Positions 1 through 9,191 of a stretch of 64,000 nucleotides of DNA are shown here, one piece after another. Within the stretch, counting starts at the first letter, position 1. The number at the start of each line of letters is the position of its first letter. This stretch comes from Planctomycetota bacterium. GTDB taxonomy: Bacteria > Planctomycetota > GCA-002687715. Under the pieces are notes generated by a model. It was not told where the DNA came from. It saw only the letters and a list, made by a program, of their open reading frames with translations, and did no database searches. Made by a program: the position numbers and the translations under genes. The stretch is from NCBI GenBank assembly GCA_002683135.1, contig NYSS01000005.1, forward strand, positions 104,834 through 168,833, written 5' to 3'.

Positions 1-96
1 ATGGCGGCGGACCACCTCTTGGCGGTCGCAGACAGGAACCTATACCTGGCCAAGGAAGCGGGCCGCGACCGCTGTGTCGTGACGGAGTTTTCCTGA
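1..96 (+). CDS. C-terminal end of a GGDEF (diguanylate cyclase) domain protein, truncated by window start
   Basis: Frame 1 reads ...ADHLLAVADRNLYLAKEAGRDRCVVTEFS*, typical AD.aLY.AK..GRdrv end of GGDEF domains. Confidence 0.75.
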   Translation: MAADHLLAVADRNLYLAKEAGRDRCVVTEFS

Positions 97-117
97 CACG
101 CCGACGCCGCCCGCGTG

Positions 118-630
118 TCAGCCCCGGTCGGTGCCTTCGTCGTCCTTGAGGTACTCCGGATCGGCGTAGACGGTAGTGTCCTCCGCGTCGCTGCTTGTTG
201 AGGTTGTCGGTTCGGGGTCGGCGTCCGGTTGCGGGTCCCCTCCGAACTCAGGGCCAGGCTCCTGCGCAGGGTCGTCGGCGTACTCCTCGCCGGTGCCCTC
301 CTCGTCGTCGACATCAGGATCTTCGTAGTCTTCGTCCCCGTAGTGGGGGTCGTAGGAGTCGAGGTCGTCCTTGTAAGGGGCGTTTTCTTCAGCGGGGTTC
401 GTCGGCAACGCGCGGCGGCCGATCTCGTCGTCTACCTGCCGGTCGGCTTCTCGATCAACGTCGTCAAGCTGATCCTGCATGCCTCGCAGGCCGCGCTTGA
501 ATTCCATGAGGCCTTTGCCGAGCGAGCGGCCGACCTCAGGCAGGCGTGCGCCGAAGATCAGCAGGCCCACGAAAAGGATGATCAGGATCTCGAAGGGGCC
601 CAGGGGGCCGATTAAGAGAGGAGCGAGCAT
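118..630 (-). CDS. tatA: Twin-arginine translocase TatA/TatB-like protein with long acidic C-terminal tail
   Basis: MLAPLLIGPLGPFEILIILFVGLLIFGARLPEVGRSLGKGLMEFKRGLRG matches TatA/B N-terminal TM-hinge-amphipathic helix; start trimmed from the longer ORF. Confidence 0.9.
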   Translation of the reverse strand: MLAPLLIGPLGPFEILIILFVGLLIFGARLPEVGRSLGKGLMEFKRGLRGMQDQLDDVDREADRQVDDEIGRRALPTNPAEENAPYKDDLDSYDPHYGDEDYEDPDVDDEEGTGEEYADDPAQEPGPEFGGDPQPDADPEPTTSTSSDAEDTTVYADPEYLKDDEGTDRG

Positions 631-638
631 GGCCGTAC

Positions 639-667
639 ATTCTACGGGGCGCCGCGTGGACACCCAA
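639..667 (-). promoter_or_regulatory. Putative promoter of tatA (TTGGGT-N17-TAGAAT)
   Basis: -35 ACCCAA complement at 662-667, -10 ATTCTA complement at 639-644, 17-nt spacer, -10 ends 8 nt before ATG. Confidence 0.5.
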
Positions 668-690
668 CTCTCATGGTAGCGTGACGTCGC

Positions 691-2175
691 ATGCTGCCGC
701 TTTGCGACAGGCCCGGGAGATCCGCCCTTCTGCTCTCCGCGCTCGTGGTGATCGGGGCATTTGCCGTCTTTCCGTTCGGATGTGACGCGGAGTACGTCGT
801 TTTCGACCCGGTCTGGTACGCGGTCGGCGCCGAGAGAGACCTGGCGGCGACCACGGTCAAGGCGCACCACCCCCTGTTTCACCTCCTGGTCGCGGGGATC
901 GCCGCGCCCCTCGACCTCGCTGGGGTTCCGCGCCCGGGACACATCGGGACGCGGCTGCTCTCGGGGCTGGGTGCAGGGATGATCCTGCTGCTGCTCGCTG
1001 GCTTGGCCGGACGAGAGCGGTGGCGCGTGGGGGCGGGCCTCGGCCTGCTCCTCCTCACGGGCCGCGCGTGGTTTCTCGAGGCGTTCACCGGAGAGAATGT
1101 CCTGCCGGCCATCGCCGCGGGGATGGCCGCGTTGTTCGCGGCCCTCGACGAACGCAGATCATTGGTGACGGTGGGGCTCTGGACGTTCGTCGCGCTCCTG
1201 TTCCGGCAAGACAACGTGTTGCTTGTTCCGGCGATCGCCTTGGCGCTCCACTGGCGCGCGGCGCCTCCGACCTTGGCGCGGCTGGCCTCATGGCTCGCGG
1301 TTGTCGGTGGGGCGACGGCGATGGCGTACGTCGGGATCTGGGCCGGGCTGGTTTGGGTGGGGCCGGACGTCGGGCTCTTGGACTGGATGTGGGGCATCGC
1401 GAAGGACGACTATTCGATCGCGCAGCGTCCGGTGCTGGTGCATGGTGCGGCGTTCGGCGTCGCGGTGGCGGGCAAGCAATGGGCGGCCTCCGAGCCGTGG
1501 TCCCATGTCGGGGTCGGGGCTGGGGCGCTCTGCCTCGTGCTGGCCTTCGGCGCCCTCTTCCGCGGTGATGCGGGCTGGGGCCGTATGGCGACCCTCGCGG
1601 CGATCACCGCCGCGTTGCGGTTCGCCTTCTACAGCTGGTTCGAGCCGACCAACGCGGAGTGGACGCTCTTTACCTTCGCGTTCGCTGCGGCGATCGCTGC
1701 GCGGGCCGCGAACGGAAGACCCAGGACGACCCCCATCGTCCGGCGCGCCGCGGCGCTCGGGCTCACGCTCGCCGCGGTCTTCACGTGGGGCTCCCACGGG
1801 AGCGACACGCTGTCGTTCCGTGACCACCGCTACGAGCCCGCCGGGCGATGGGTGGCGGAGCACACCCGGAAGGGCTGGCGGCACTTTGGTTACCAGAACC
1901 GCGGCGTCCTCGCCGTGGAGATGCAGGGGATCCCTTGCAGCCCGCTCTACACGGACTTCGACCGCGCCCGGCAGCATCTGATGGACGTCGCCACGAACGC
2001 ACCGGCGACGCCGCTGCTCGCGGTCGTCGACCTCGCGATCCAGACCGGGATGCCGTACGACATGCGCGAGCTGGAGCGGCGCTGGAGAGGTCGAGAGCCC
2101 TCCGACCCACCGCGCGCGCGCATCCTCTGGAGCAAAGGGGGCGTCTACGTGGTCGGGTTCCTTGTCCCGAGGTGA
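691..2175 (+). CDS. Multi-pass membrane protein, possibly glycosyltransferase-39-like
   Basis: 494-aa ORF with many hydrophobic segments and early acidic/aromatic loop (CDAEYVVFDPVWYAVG); no specific family motif recognised. Confidence 0.65.
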   Translation: MLPLCDRPGRSALLLSALVVIGAFAVFPFGCDAEYVVFDPVWYAVGAERDLAATTVKAHHPLFHLLVAGIAAPLDLAGVPRPGHIGTRLLSGLGAGMILLLLAGLAGRERWRVGAGLGLLLLTGRAWFLEAFTGENVLPAIAAGMAALFAALDERRSLVTVGLWTFVALLFRQDNVLLVPAIALALHWRAAPPTLARLASWLAVVGGATAMAYVGIWAGLVWVGPDVGLLDWMWGIAKDDYSIAQRPVLVHGAAFGVAVAGKQWAASEPWSHVGVGAGALCLVLAFGALFRGDAGWGRMATLAAITAALRFAFYSWFEPTNAEWTLFTFAFAAAIAARAANGRPRTTPIVRRAAALGLTLAAVFTWGSHGSDTLSFRDHRYEPAGRWVAEHTRKGWRHFGYQNRGVLAVEMQGIPCSPLYTDFDRARQHLMDVATNAPATPLLAVVDLAIQTGMPYDMRELERRWRGREPSDPPRARILWSKGGVYVVGFLVPR

Positions 2176-2184
2176 CCGCGGTGC

Positions 2185-3153
2185 TCAGGATTCCCGGGCG
2201 GCGGCGAGCAAGGACGCCATGACGCGGGCGTTGTGCAGCCCCTCGTCGGGGGGCAGCAGGGGCGGGCGTCCGACCCTGATGGAATCGGAGAGATCCTCAA
2301 TCTCGCATTGGAATGTGTCTACCGGCCCGCACGCGAAGGACTCAGATCCGGATGCGTTCTCGAGGATGACCGAGGTTGTCTGCCCGGGGAAGGTGAGGAA
2401 GGCCTCCGGCACGCGGATGATCCCTTCGGTTCCCGAGAGCAACGCAGGGTGGCGCAGCCCCGAGTCGAACCCGCACGAGACGACACCGAAGCGGCCGTCG
2501 CCGTAATCGAGGACGCCGTGGAGACTCATGTCCACGTCGTGCTCGGGGTGGAAGGCCGCGCGCGCGCGCACGGCGACGGGTTGGTCGCCGAGGAACAGGC
2601 GGCACCAGTTGACGCAGTAGCAGCCCACATCGAGTAACCCGCCCCCGCCCCACTCGGGGTTCAGGCGGACATCGTCCTCTCCCTCCAGGTGGAAGCTGAA
2701 CGAGGCCTCGACCACCTTCAATTCGCCGATCGCGCCGGCCTTCACGAGCTCCGCAGCCTTGGCGACCTGCGGATGATGGCGGTACATGAATGCCTCGACC
2801 AGATGGAGGTTCGCGGCCTGGGCTGCGTTGATGACCTCCTCGCACTCCGCGGCGCTCCGACCCAGAGGCTTCTCGCAGAGCACGTGCTTTCCGGCGGCGA
2901 GCGCCTGCAATGTCAGGTCCCTGTGCAGGCCGTTGTGTGTCGCGATGTAGACGGCCTCGACATCGCCGTCGGCGATGAGGTCGTCATAGCGGCCGTACGC
3001 CTTCGCGCCCAGGGCTGCGGCGCGCGCTTCGTCACGGCTCGCCGCGGCGACCAGCGTCGCGTTCGAGGCGTTGGCCAAGGCAGGGGCGAAACGGTTTTGC
3101 GTAATCCGTCCGACGCCGATGACGCCGAAACGGACCGGGTCTGTTGCGGTCAT
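2185..3153 (-). CDS. Gfo/Idh/MocA family oxidoreductase
   Basis: N-terminal FGVIGVGRITQNRFAPAL Rossmann motif and HVLCEKPLGRSAAE (EKP motif). Confidence 0.92.
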   Translation of the reverse strand: MTATDPVRFGVIGVGRITQNRFAPALANASNATLVAAASRDEARAAALGAKAYGRYDDLIADGDVEAVYIATHNGLHRDLTLQALAAGKHVLCEKPLGRSAAECEEVINAAQAANLHLVEAFMYRHHPQVAKAAELVKAGAIGELKVVEASFSFHLEGEDDVRLNPEWGGGGLLDVGCYCVNWCRLFLGDQPVAVRARAAFHPEHDVDMSLHGVLDYGDGRFGVVSCGFDSGLRHPALLSGTEGIIRVPEAFLTFPGQTTSVILENASGSESFACGPVDTFQCEIEDLSDSIRVGRPPLLPPDEGLHNARVMASLLAAARES

Positions 3154-3172
3154 GGGCGGGAGGATACGCGGC

Positions 3173-4357
3173 TCAACAGGCTTCGAATACCCCCGCGGCC
3201 CCCATGCCGGTTCCGACGCACATGGTCACCATGCCGTATTTTTTGCCGGAGCGGCGCAGCGCGTGAACGAGGGTGGCCGTGCGGATGGCCCCGGTTGCGC
3301 CGAGGGGGTGCCCCAGCGCGATCGCGCCCCCTAGCGGATTGACGCGCTGCGGGTCGAGCTGGAGGTCTTTCATGCATGCGAGGGTCTGGGCGGCGAAGGC
3401 CTCGTTGAGCTCGACGTGATCCAGATCGTCCACGGCGATGCCGGCGCCATGGCAGGCCCTGGGGACGGCCTCCACGGGGCCAATCCCCATGACCTCGGGG
3501 GCCACGCCGCAGACGCTGAAGCTCGCGACTCGCGCGAGCGGCTGCAAGTTCAGCTCGCCCATTGTCTTCTCGTCCATGAGGACGATCGCCGCGGCGCCAT
3601 CGCTCATCTGTGACGCGGTGCCCGCGGTAACCGACCCCTGCGCGGCGAAGACCGGGCGCAGCTTGGCGAGCGCTTCAATGGAAGTGTCGCGCCGCGGGCC
3701 CTCGTCGACGGAGACGGTCCTGTGATGAACAGCAACGGAGCCATCCGTGTCTGGGCGGTGGGCGGTGGCCGAGAAGGGGGCGATCTCGTCGCTAAACGCG
3801 CCGTCATCAATGGCGCGGCTGGCGCGGCGGTGGCTCTCGAGCGCGAACGCGTCCTGGTCTTCGCGGCTGATGCTCCAGCGTTTGGCGACGCGCTCTGCGG
3901 TGATACCCATGCCGTAGGCGATCGCGACGTTCTCGTCGTCGAAGATCTTCGGGTTGAGCTCCGGGCGATGGCCCATCATCGGGATGAGGCTCATGCTCTC
4001 GGTGCCGGCGGCGATCATGACGCTCGCTTCGCCGAGGCGGATGCGATCCGCGGCCCACGCGACGGCCTGCAGTCCGGACGCGCAGAATCGGTTGACCGTC
4101 ACCCCCGGGACGCTCTCGGGGAGGCCCGCGAGGAGCAGGCCGATGCGCGCGACGTTCATGCCCTGTGGGCCCTCCGGCATGGCGCAGCCGACGATGACAT
4201 CGCCGATGCGTTGCGGGTCGAGACCTGGGCAGCGGTCAATCGCGGCGCGGAGCGAATGCGCGAGCATGTCATCCGGCCGTGTGTGCGCGAGGGCGCCCCG
4301 GAACGCCTTGCCGACAGGGGTCCGGGTCGCCGCGACGATGTATGCCTGGTTCGCCAT
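3173..4357 (-). CDS. Thiolase / acetyl-CoA C-acyltransferase (FadA-like)
   Basis: AATRTPVGKAFRGAL, VNRFCASGLQAV active-site Cys, LGGAIALGHPLGATGA, MCVGTGMGAAGVFE. Confidence 0.95.
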   Translation of the reverse strand: MANQAYIVAATRTPVGKAFRGALAHTRPDDMLAHSLRAAIDRCPGLDPQRIGDVIVGCAMPEGPQGMNVARIGLLLAGLPESVPGVTVNRFCASGLQAVAWAADRIRLGEASVMIAAGTESMSLIPMMGHRPELNPKIFDDENVAIAYGMGITAERVAKRWSISREDQDAFALESHRRASRAIDDGAFSDEIAPFSATAHRPDTDGSVAVHHRTVSVDEGPRRDTSIEALAKLRPVFAAQGSVTAGTASQMSDGAAAIVLMDEKTMGELNLQPLARVASFSVCGVAPEVMGIGPVEAVPRACHGAGIAVDDLDHVELNEAFAAQTLACMKDLQLDPQRVNPLGGAIALGHPLGATGAIRTATLVHALRRSGKKYGMVTMCVGTGMGAAGVFEAC

Positions 4358-4361
4358 CCGA

Positions 4362-6719
4362 TCAGTTCCGAAGCGGTTTTCCAGTCTTTAGCATGTGCGC
4401 GATTCGATCGCGCGTCTTCTCGGTTCCGCACAGCTCGACGAAGGCGTGCCGTTCGCGGTCGAGCAACCACTGCTCGTCGACGGCGACGCCTGGGTCGACG
4501 TCGCCGCCACACAGGACCTCGGCGATGCGCGTGGCGCACAGTGCGTCGTGGTCAGATGCAAAGCCGCCGGTGTGCAGGTTCGCGATCACCCCCTTGAGGT
4601 TGGCGAGCCCGGTCGAGCCAGCGACGACGACCTGGCCTGGCAGGGGAGGGCGATAGCCCGTCTCAGCCATGCCGTGGGCCGTGGCGAGGGCTGCGTGCAA
4701 GACCTCGTGCGTGTTCATGACGACCACGTCCGCCTCCCGAAGGTAACCAAGTCGACGTGCGTCGTCGGCGCTCGCCGAGGCCGAGGCCTTGGCGATGTAT
4801 CCGAAGCGCTCCATCAAGGTCTTCAGGGGGTCCGCCGTGAGGGCGGCGCGGCGCGCCGTCTCTTTCAGGCCTGCGCCGGCGGGGAGCAGGCCGACGCCGA
4901 TCTCGACCAATCCGGCATAGGTTTCGATCGCTGCGACGAGGCGGTCGCAATGCATGAGGATCTCACAGCCACCGCCGAGGGCCATGCCGTGGGGGGCTCC
5001 GACGACCGGGATCGGCGCGTGGCGCAGCTGCATGGTCATTTGCTGGAATTGTCGGACGAGCGCGTCCACCTTCTCGAGCTCGCCGGAGGCGAGCACGCGG
5101 CCGACTTCAGACAGGTCGGCGCCAGCGCAGAAGGGGGCATCCTTCCTCCACAGCACGAGCGCGGATGCGCGATCGCATGCGACGCCGATCGCCTCGACGA
5201 TCCCGTCAAGGGCCGCAGTGCCCAGGGTGCCCATCTTGGTCTGGACCGAGAGGATGCCGACCTCCCCATCGAGTGTCCACAGGCGGACGGCGTCGTTCTC
5301 CAGCCACGCTTCGCCAGGGTCGTCGATCGCTTCGCCCACGACCCGGTCAGGGAAGCGCTGCCGTTTGTAGACAGGGAGCGTTGAACGGGGGACGGTCGCG
5401 CCGTTTCCCGCGTCCCATGACCCCGCGGGCACGTGGACTGCGTCCTGCTCCATTACCCACGGGGGCAGCAACGCGTCGGCGAGCGCGCGTCCTTCAGTGA
5501 TGTCGTCGGAGATCCACGCTGCGACGCGCCCCCAGCCCGTCTCCTGCCACTGCTCGAATGGCCCGCGGGCCCATCCGAATCCCCACCGGATCGCGAGGTC
5601 GACATCTCGGGCCGTGTAGGCGATGTCTTCTAGATGTACGGCGGCGTAGTGCCACACGTCACGGTGGATCCGCCAAAGTAGCTGTGCCTCCGGGTGGTCG
5701 GATTCGCGCAGGGCGCCCATGCGAACGAGGGGGTCCGGCGCCGCGAGTAACGCCTTTACTTCGTCTGCGATGCCGGGTGCGTTGGGGCGGTAGGCTCCGG
5801 AGCTCGGGTCGATGACCTCGATGCCTCCCCTGGTCTTGCGATAGATCCCGGCCCCCGCCTTTTGCCCAACTGCGCCGTTCTCGATGAGGCTGGCGATCCA
5901 CTGCGGGAGGGCGTAGTGGCGATGCCAGGGGTCCTGCGCGAGGGTGCGTGCGGAGGTGTCGACGACGTGTCCGAGGGTGTCGAGCCCGACGACGTCAGCG
6001 GTTCGGTACGTCGCGCTCTTGGGCCGACCGATGGCGGGGCCGGTCAGCGCGTCGACGACGTCGGGGGGGATGTCGAGCTCTGTCGCGTGGTGGAACGTCG
6101 ACAGCATGGAGAACACGCCGACCCTGTTGGCGACGAAATTTGGGACGTCCTTCGCACGGACCACGCCTTTGCCGAGACGGGTAACGAGGAACGCCTCGAG
6201 GCGGTCGGCGAGGTCGCCGTCTGTTTCCGGGCCAGGAACGAGCTCCACGAGGTGCATGTAGCGAGGCGGGTTGAAGAAATGGATTCCCAGGAACCGGGCG
6301 CGCATGGCCGGCGGGAGCGTCTCCTGCAGCGTCGCCAGCGAGAGACCTGACGTGTTGGATGCGAGCACCGCCTCCGGACCGAGGTGGGGGACGACACGTT
6401 CGTAGAGCGCGTGCTTCAGGTCGATGCGCTCAGCGATGGCCTCGATGACGAGGTCGCAATGGGCGAGGGCGCTGAGCCCGTTGTCGTAGGAGAGGGGCTC
6501 TACGAGGGGGAGCGCCTCCAGGTTTGCGAGCGGCGGCGGCTTGAGCTTGGCGAGGCGGGCGGCCGCGGCGCGCGCCCCTGCGTCGGGGTCGTCGCCGTCC
6601 GACGCGAGTTCGAGCAAGAGGACCGGCAACCCGGCGTTGGCGAGGTGGGCCGCGATCTGCGCGCCCATGACACCCGCGCCTAGGACGGCGCAGCGCCTCG
6701 GCCGGAAGGGTCTTGTCAT
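4362..6719 (-). CDS. Fused 3-hydroxyacyl-CoA dehydrogenase / enoyl-CoA hydratase (HAD domain first, FadN-like order)
   Basis: N-term CAVLGAGVMGAQIAAHLANAGLPVLLLE NAD-binding; C-term crotonase motif VVGAPHGMALGGGCEILMHCDR. Confidence 0.93.
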   Translation of the reverse strand: MTRPFRPRRCAVLGAGVMGAQIAAHLANAGLPVLLLELASDGDDPDAGARAAAARLAKLKPPPLANLEALPLVEPLSYDNGLSALAHCDLVIEAIAERIDLKHALYERVVPHLGPEAVLASNTSGLSLATLQETLPPAMRARFLGIHFFNPPRYMHLVELVPGPETDGDLADRLEAFLVTRLGKGVVRAKDVPNFVANRVGVFSMLSTFHHATELDIPPDVVDALTGPAIGRPKSATYRTADVVGLDTLGHVVDTSARTLAQDPWHRHYALPQWIASLIENGAVGQKAGAGIYRKTRGGIEVIDPSSGAYRPNAPGIADEVKALLAAPDPLVRMGALRESDHPEAQLLWRIHRDVWHYAAVHLEDIAYTARDVDLAIRWGFGWARGPFEQWQETGWGRVAAWISDDITEGRALADALLPPWVMEQDAVHVPAGSWDAGNGATVPRSTLPVYKRQRFPDRVVGEAIDDPGEAWLENDAVRLWTLDGEVGILSVQTKMGTLGTAALDGIVEAIGVACDRASALVLWRKDAPFCAGADLSEVGRVLASGELEKVDALVRQFQQMTMQLRHAPIPVVGAPHGMALGGGCEILMHCDRLVAAIETYAGLVEIGVGLLPAGAGLKETARRAALTADPLKTLMERFGYIAKASASASADDARRLGYLREADVVVMNTHEVLHAALATAHGMAETGYRPPLPGQVVVAGSTGLANLKGVIANLHTGGFASDHDALCATRIAEVLCGGDVDPGVAVDEQWLLDRERHAFVELCGTEKTRDRIAHMLKTGKPLRN

Positions 6720-9136
6720 GCGGTTGTTTCCTCCCGGCGTCGCTGGCGTCGCCAGGGGGCGCCGCCGAACTCATCCTCGCCGAAGTCGTCGACGGCGATA
6801 GCGAATGCCGTGGCTTCGCGTGCGGCGCCGACGATGCTCATCTCGTTGTCGTTCAGTTCGTCGCCCTTGCGAAGCCGACGTTCGTACGGCTCGGCCTCGA
6901 TCGAGGCGCGCATCGCGTGTTCGAGCCGCCCCGTGGGGTCATCCTTGTCCATGGAGACGTACGTGCCGCGACACAGCCGGTCGCGGGCCTCGCTGGGCTC
7001 GAGGAGAATTCGGGCGACCCGCTGCCCCATGCTGTCGGGCGGCGGCTGCCGGCGCCCCCCCAGGGGGAACAGGGCAAGGCGAAGGGCCCACGCGAGCGGC
7101 CGCGCGGGGAGGTTTTGGAGCACCCCCTGAAGCGCATCCTGGATACGGCAGAGCGCGCGTCGCAGATACCAGTGGACGAGGGCTTGATCAGCGGGCGGCC
7201 GACCATCGTCCTCGAATCGCTTGAGGACACAACTCGACAGGTATAGCTCGGCGAGCGCGTCCGCGAAGCGCCCGGAGAGCTTCTCCTTGCGCTTCAGCGC
7301 CCCGCCCAGCGACAGGAATGCGAAGTCCGCCGCGATCGCAAAGGACGCGCTGGCGCGAGTGAGCTGCCGATACCAGTGGCGGGTCTCGGCCGATGCGGCC
7401 GATGGGGCGGAAGCGAACCGACCCCCGGTAAGGTTGTGGAACGTCGCTCGGGACAGGTTCGCCAGCACGTGCCGGATGTGCCCGCCTATCGCCCGGTCCA
7501 TGGCGCGCACGGCGGCTCCGCGGTCCGCTTCCGCGGCGGCCTCCATCTCCTTCAGCAACCATGGGTGACAGCGGATGGCGCCTTGCCCGAAGACGATCAG
7601 CGTGCGAGTGAGGATGTTCGCGCCTTCGACGGTGATGCTGACGGGGACGAACTGGTATGCGTTTGAGAGGTAGTTGGATGGCCCTTCGCAAATGGCGCGA
7701 CCGCCATGTATGTCCATCGCGTCGTTAACGACGGAGCGCATGCGCTCAGTGCTCTCGTATTTCAGGAGGGCAGAAATGACAGAGGGCTTCTCGCCGGCGT
7801 CAACGGACGCGGCCGTGATGCCGCGGGCGGCCTCCAGGGCGTAGGACTGGCCGGCGATGTTGGCCAGCTTCTCTTCGACGCCCTCGAACTTCCCGATGGG
7901 TGTTTTGAACTGCTTGCGGACGCGAGCGTACGCGCCGGTGTTACGGGCGCAGAACTTGGTGGCCGCGGCGCTCGTCGCGGGGAGGGACACGGAGCGGCCC
8001 GCGGACAAGCAGTCCATGAGCATCCGCCAGCCTTGCCCGATGCGCTCCTCGCCGCCGACGATCTGCTCCATGGCGATGAACACGTCCTCGCCGCGGGTGG
8101 GTCCGTTGAGCATGGCCTGCTTGCTGACATCGTGACGCCGCCCGACGTCGACACCCGGGAGATCAGCTGGGACCAGCGCCAAGGTGATGCCCAGATCTTC
8201 GCCGCGGCCGAGGAGGCCGTCCGGGTCGACGGCGCGGAACGCGAGCCCCAGCAACGTCGTTATGGGGGCCAGGGTGATGTATCGCTTGTCCCAGGTGACG
8301 CGGAGCCCGAGGACGTCGTCCTGGCCCTTCCAGCGTCCTCGGCACACCACGCCCCGATCCGGCATGGCGGCGGCGTCCGAGCCCGCTGCCGGAGACGTGA
8401 GCGCGAACGACGGGATCTCCTCCCCACCGGCGAGGCGGGGGAGGTAGCGTGCTCGTTGCGCTTCGGTGCCGTAGTGAAGCAGCAGCTCCGCCGGGCCGAG
8501 GGAGTTTGGGACCATCACGGAGATGGCCGCGGTGCTGGAGCGGGTGGAGATCTTGTGGACGATGGCGGAGTGCCCCTGCGCGGAGAAGCCAAGCCCACCG
8601 TGCTCCTTTGGGATGATCATCCCGAGAAAGCCCCGCGTCTTGATGAATGACCAGACGGCTTCGGGCAGATCGCGCAGCTCATGCGTGATCCGCCAGTCGT
8701 CGAGCATCCCGCACAACTCCTCGGTCGGCCCCTCGAGGAAGGCCCGCTCTTCGGGGCTCAGCGACGGCGCGGGCTCGCTGAGAAAGTGATCCCATCGCGG
8801 CGCGCCGGAGAACAGGTCGGCGTCGAACCAAACGGTGCCAGCCTCCAAGGCCTCTCGCTCCGTGTTTGATACCGGCGGCAGCAGGTTCCTTATCGCGTTC
8901 AGGGCAGGGCTCGCGACCAGGGCGCGCCGGATCGGGGGGATCATCAGCGCCGCGGCGAGGCCGTAGAGGCTCCAGAGCACCAGGAGGGGGGCGCCTAGGG
9001 GCGCAGCCGAGGATGTGACCGTCGCGCCGGCGAGCGCGCCGCCGCTTGCGAGCACCCACACCCAATACGGCGCAGCGAGGCCAGAGAGGAGCCATGCGCT
9101 GCCGAGAACCCCGGCGATTGTGATGGCTGTGTGCAT
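6716..9136 (-). CDS. FadE-like acyl-CoA dehydrogenase with N-terminal TM segments
   Basis: TEELCGMLDDWRITHELRDLPEAVWSFIKTRGFLGMIIPKEHGGLGFSAQGHS..., DIHGGRAICEGPSNYL; overlaps downstream start by 4 nt. Confidence 0.92.
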   Translation of the reverse strand: MHTAITIAGVLGSAWLLSGLAAPYWVWVLASGGALAGATVTSSAAPLGAPLLVLWSLYGLAAALMIPPIRRALVASPALNAIRNLLPPVSNTEREALEAGTVWFDADLFSGAPRWDHFLSEPAPSLSPEERAFLEGPTEELCGMLDDWRITHELRDLPEAVWSFIKTRGFLGMIIPKEHGGLGFSAQGHSAIVHKISTRSSTAAISVMVPNSLGPAELLLHYGTEAQRARYLPRLAGGEEIPSFALTSPAAGSDAAAMPDRGVVCRGRWKGQDDVLGLRVTWDKRYITLAPITTLLGLAFRAVDPDGLLGRGEDLGITLALVPADLPGVDVGRRHDVSKQAMLNGPTRGEDVFIAMEQIVGGEERIGQGWRMLMDCLSAGRSVSLPATSAAATKFCARNTGAYARVRKQFKTPIGKFEGVEEKLANIAGQSYALEAARGITAASVDAGEKPSVISALLKYESTERMRSVVNDAMDIHGGRAICEGPSNYLSNAYQFVPVSITVEGANILTRTLIVFGQGAIRCHPWLLKEMEAAAEADRGAAVRAMDRAIGGHIRHVLANLSRATFHNLTGGRFASAPSAASAETRHWYRQLTRASASFAIAADFAFLSLGGALKRKEKLSGRFADALAELYLSSCVLKRFEDDGRPPADQALVHWYLRRALCRIQDALQGVLQNLPARPLAWALRLALFPLGGRRQPPPDSMGQRVARILLEPSEARDRLCRGTYVSMDKDDPTGRLEHAMRASIEAEPYERRLRKGDELNDNEMSIVGAAREATAFAIAVDDFGEDEFGGAPWRRQRRREETTA

Positions 9137-9191
9137 CGGAAACCCGAGGAACTATAACCCCACGGGCGGACCGATCGCTACGTGGTTTCAG

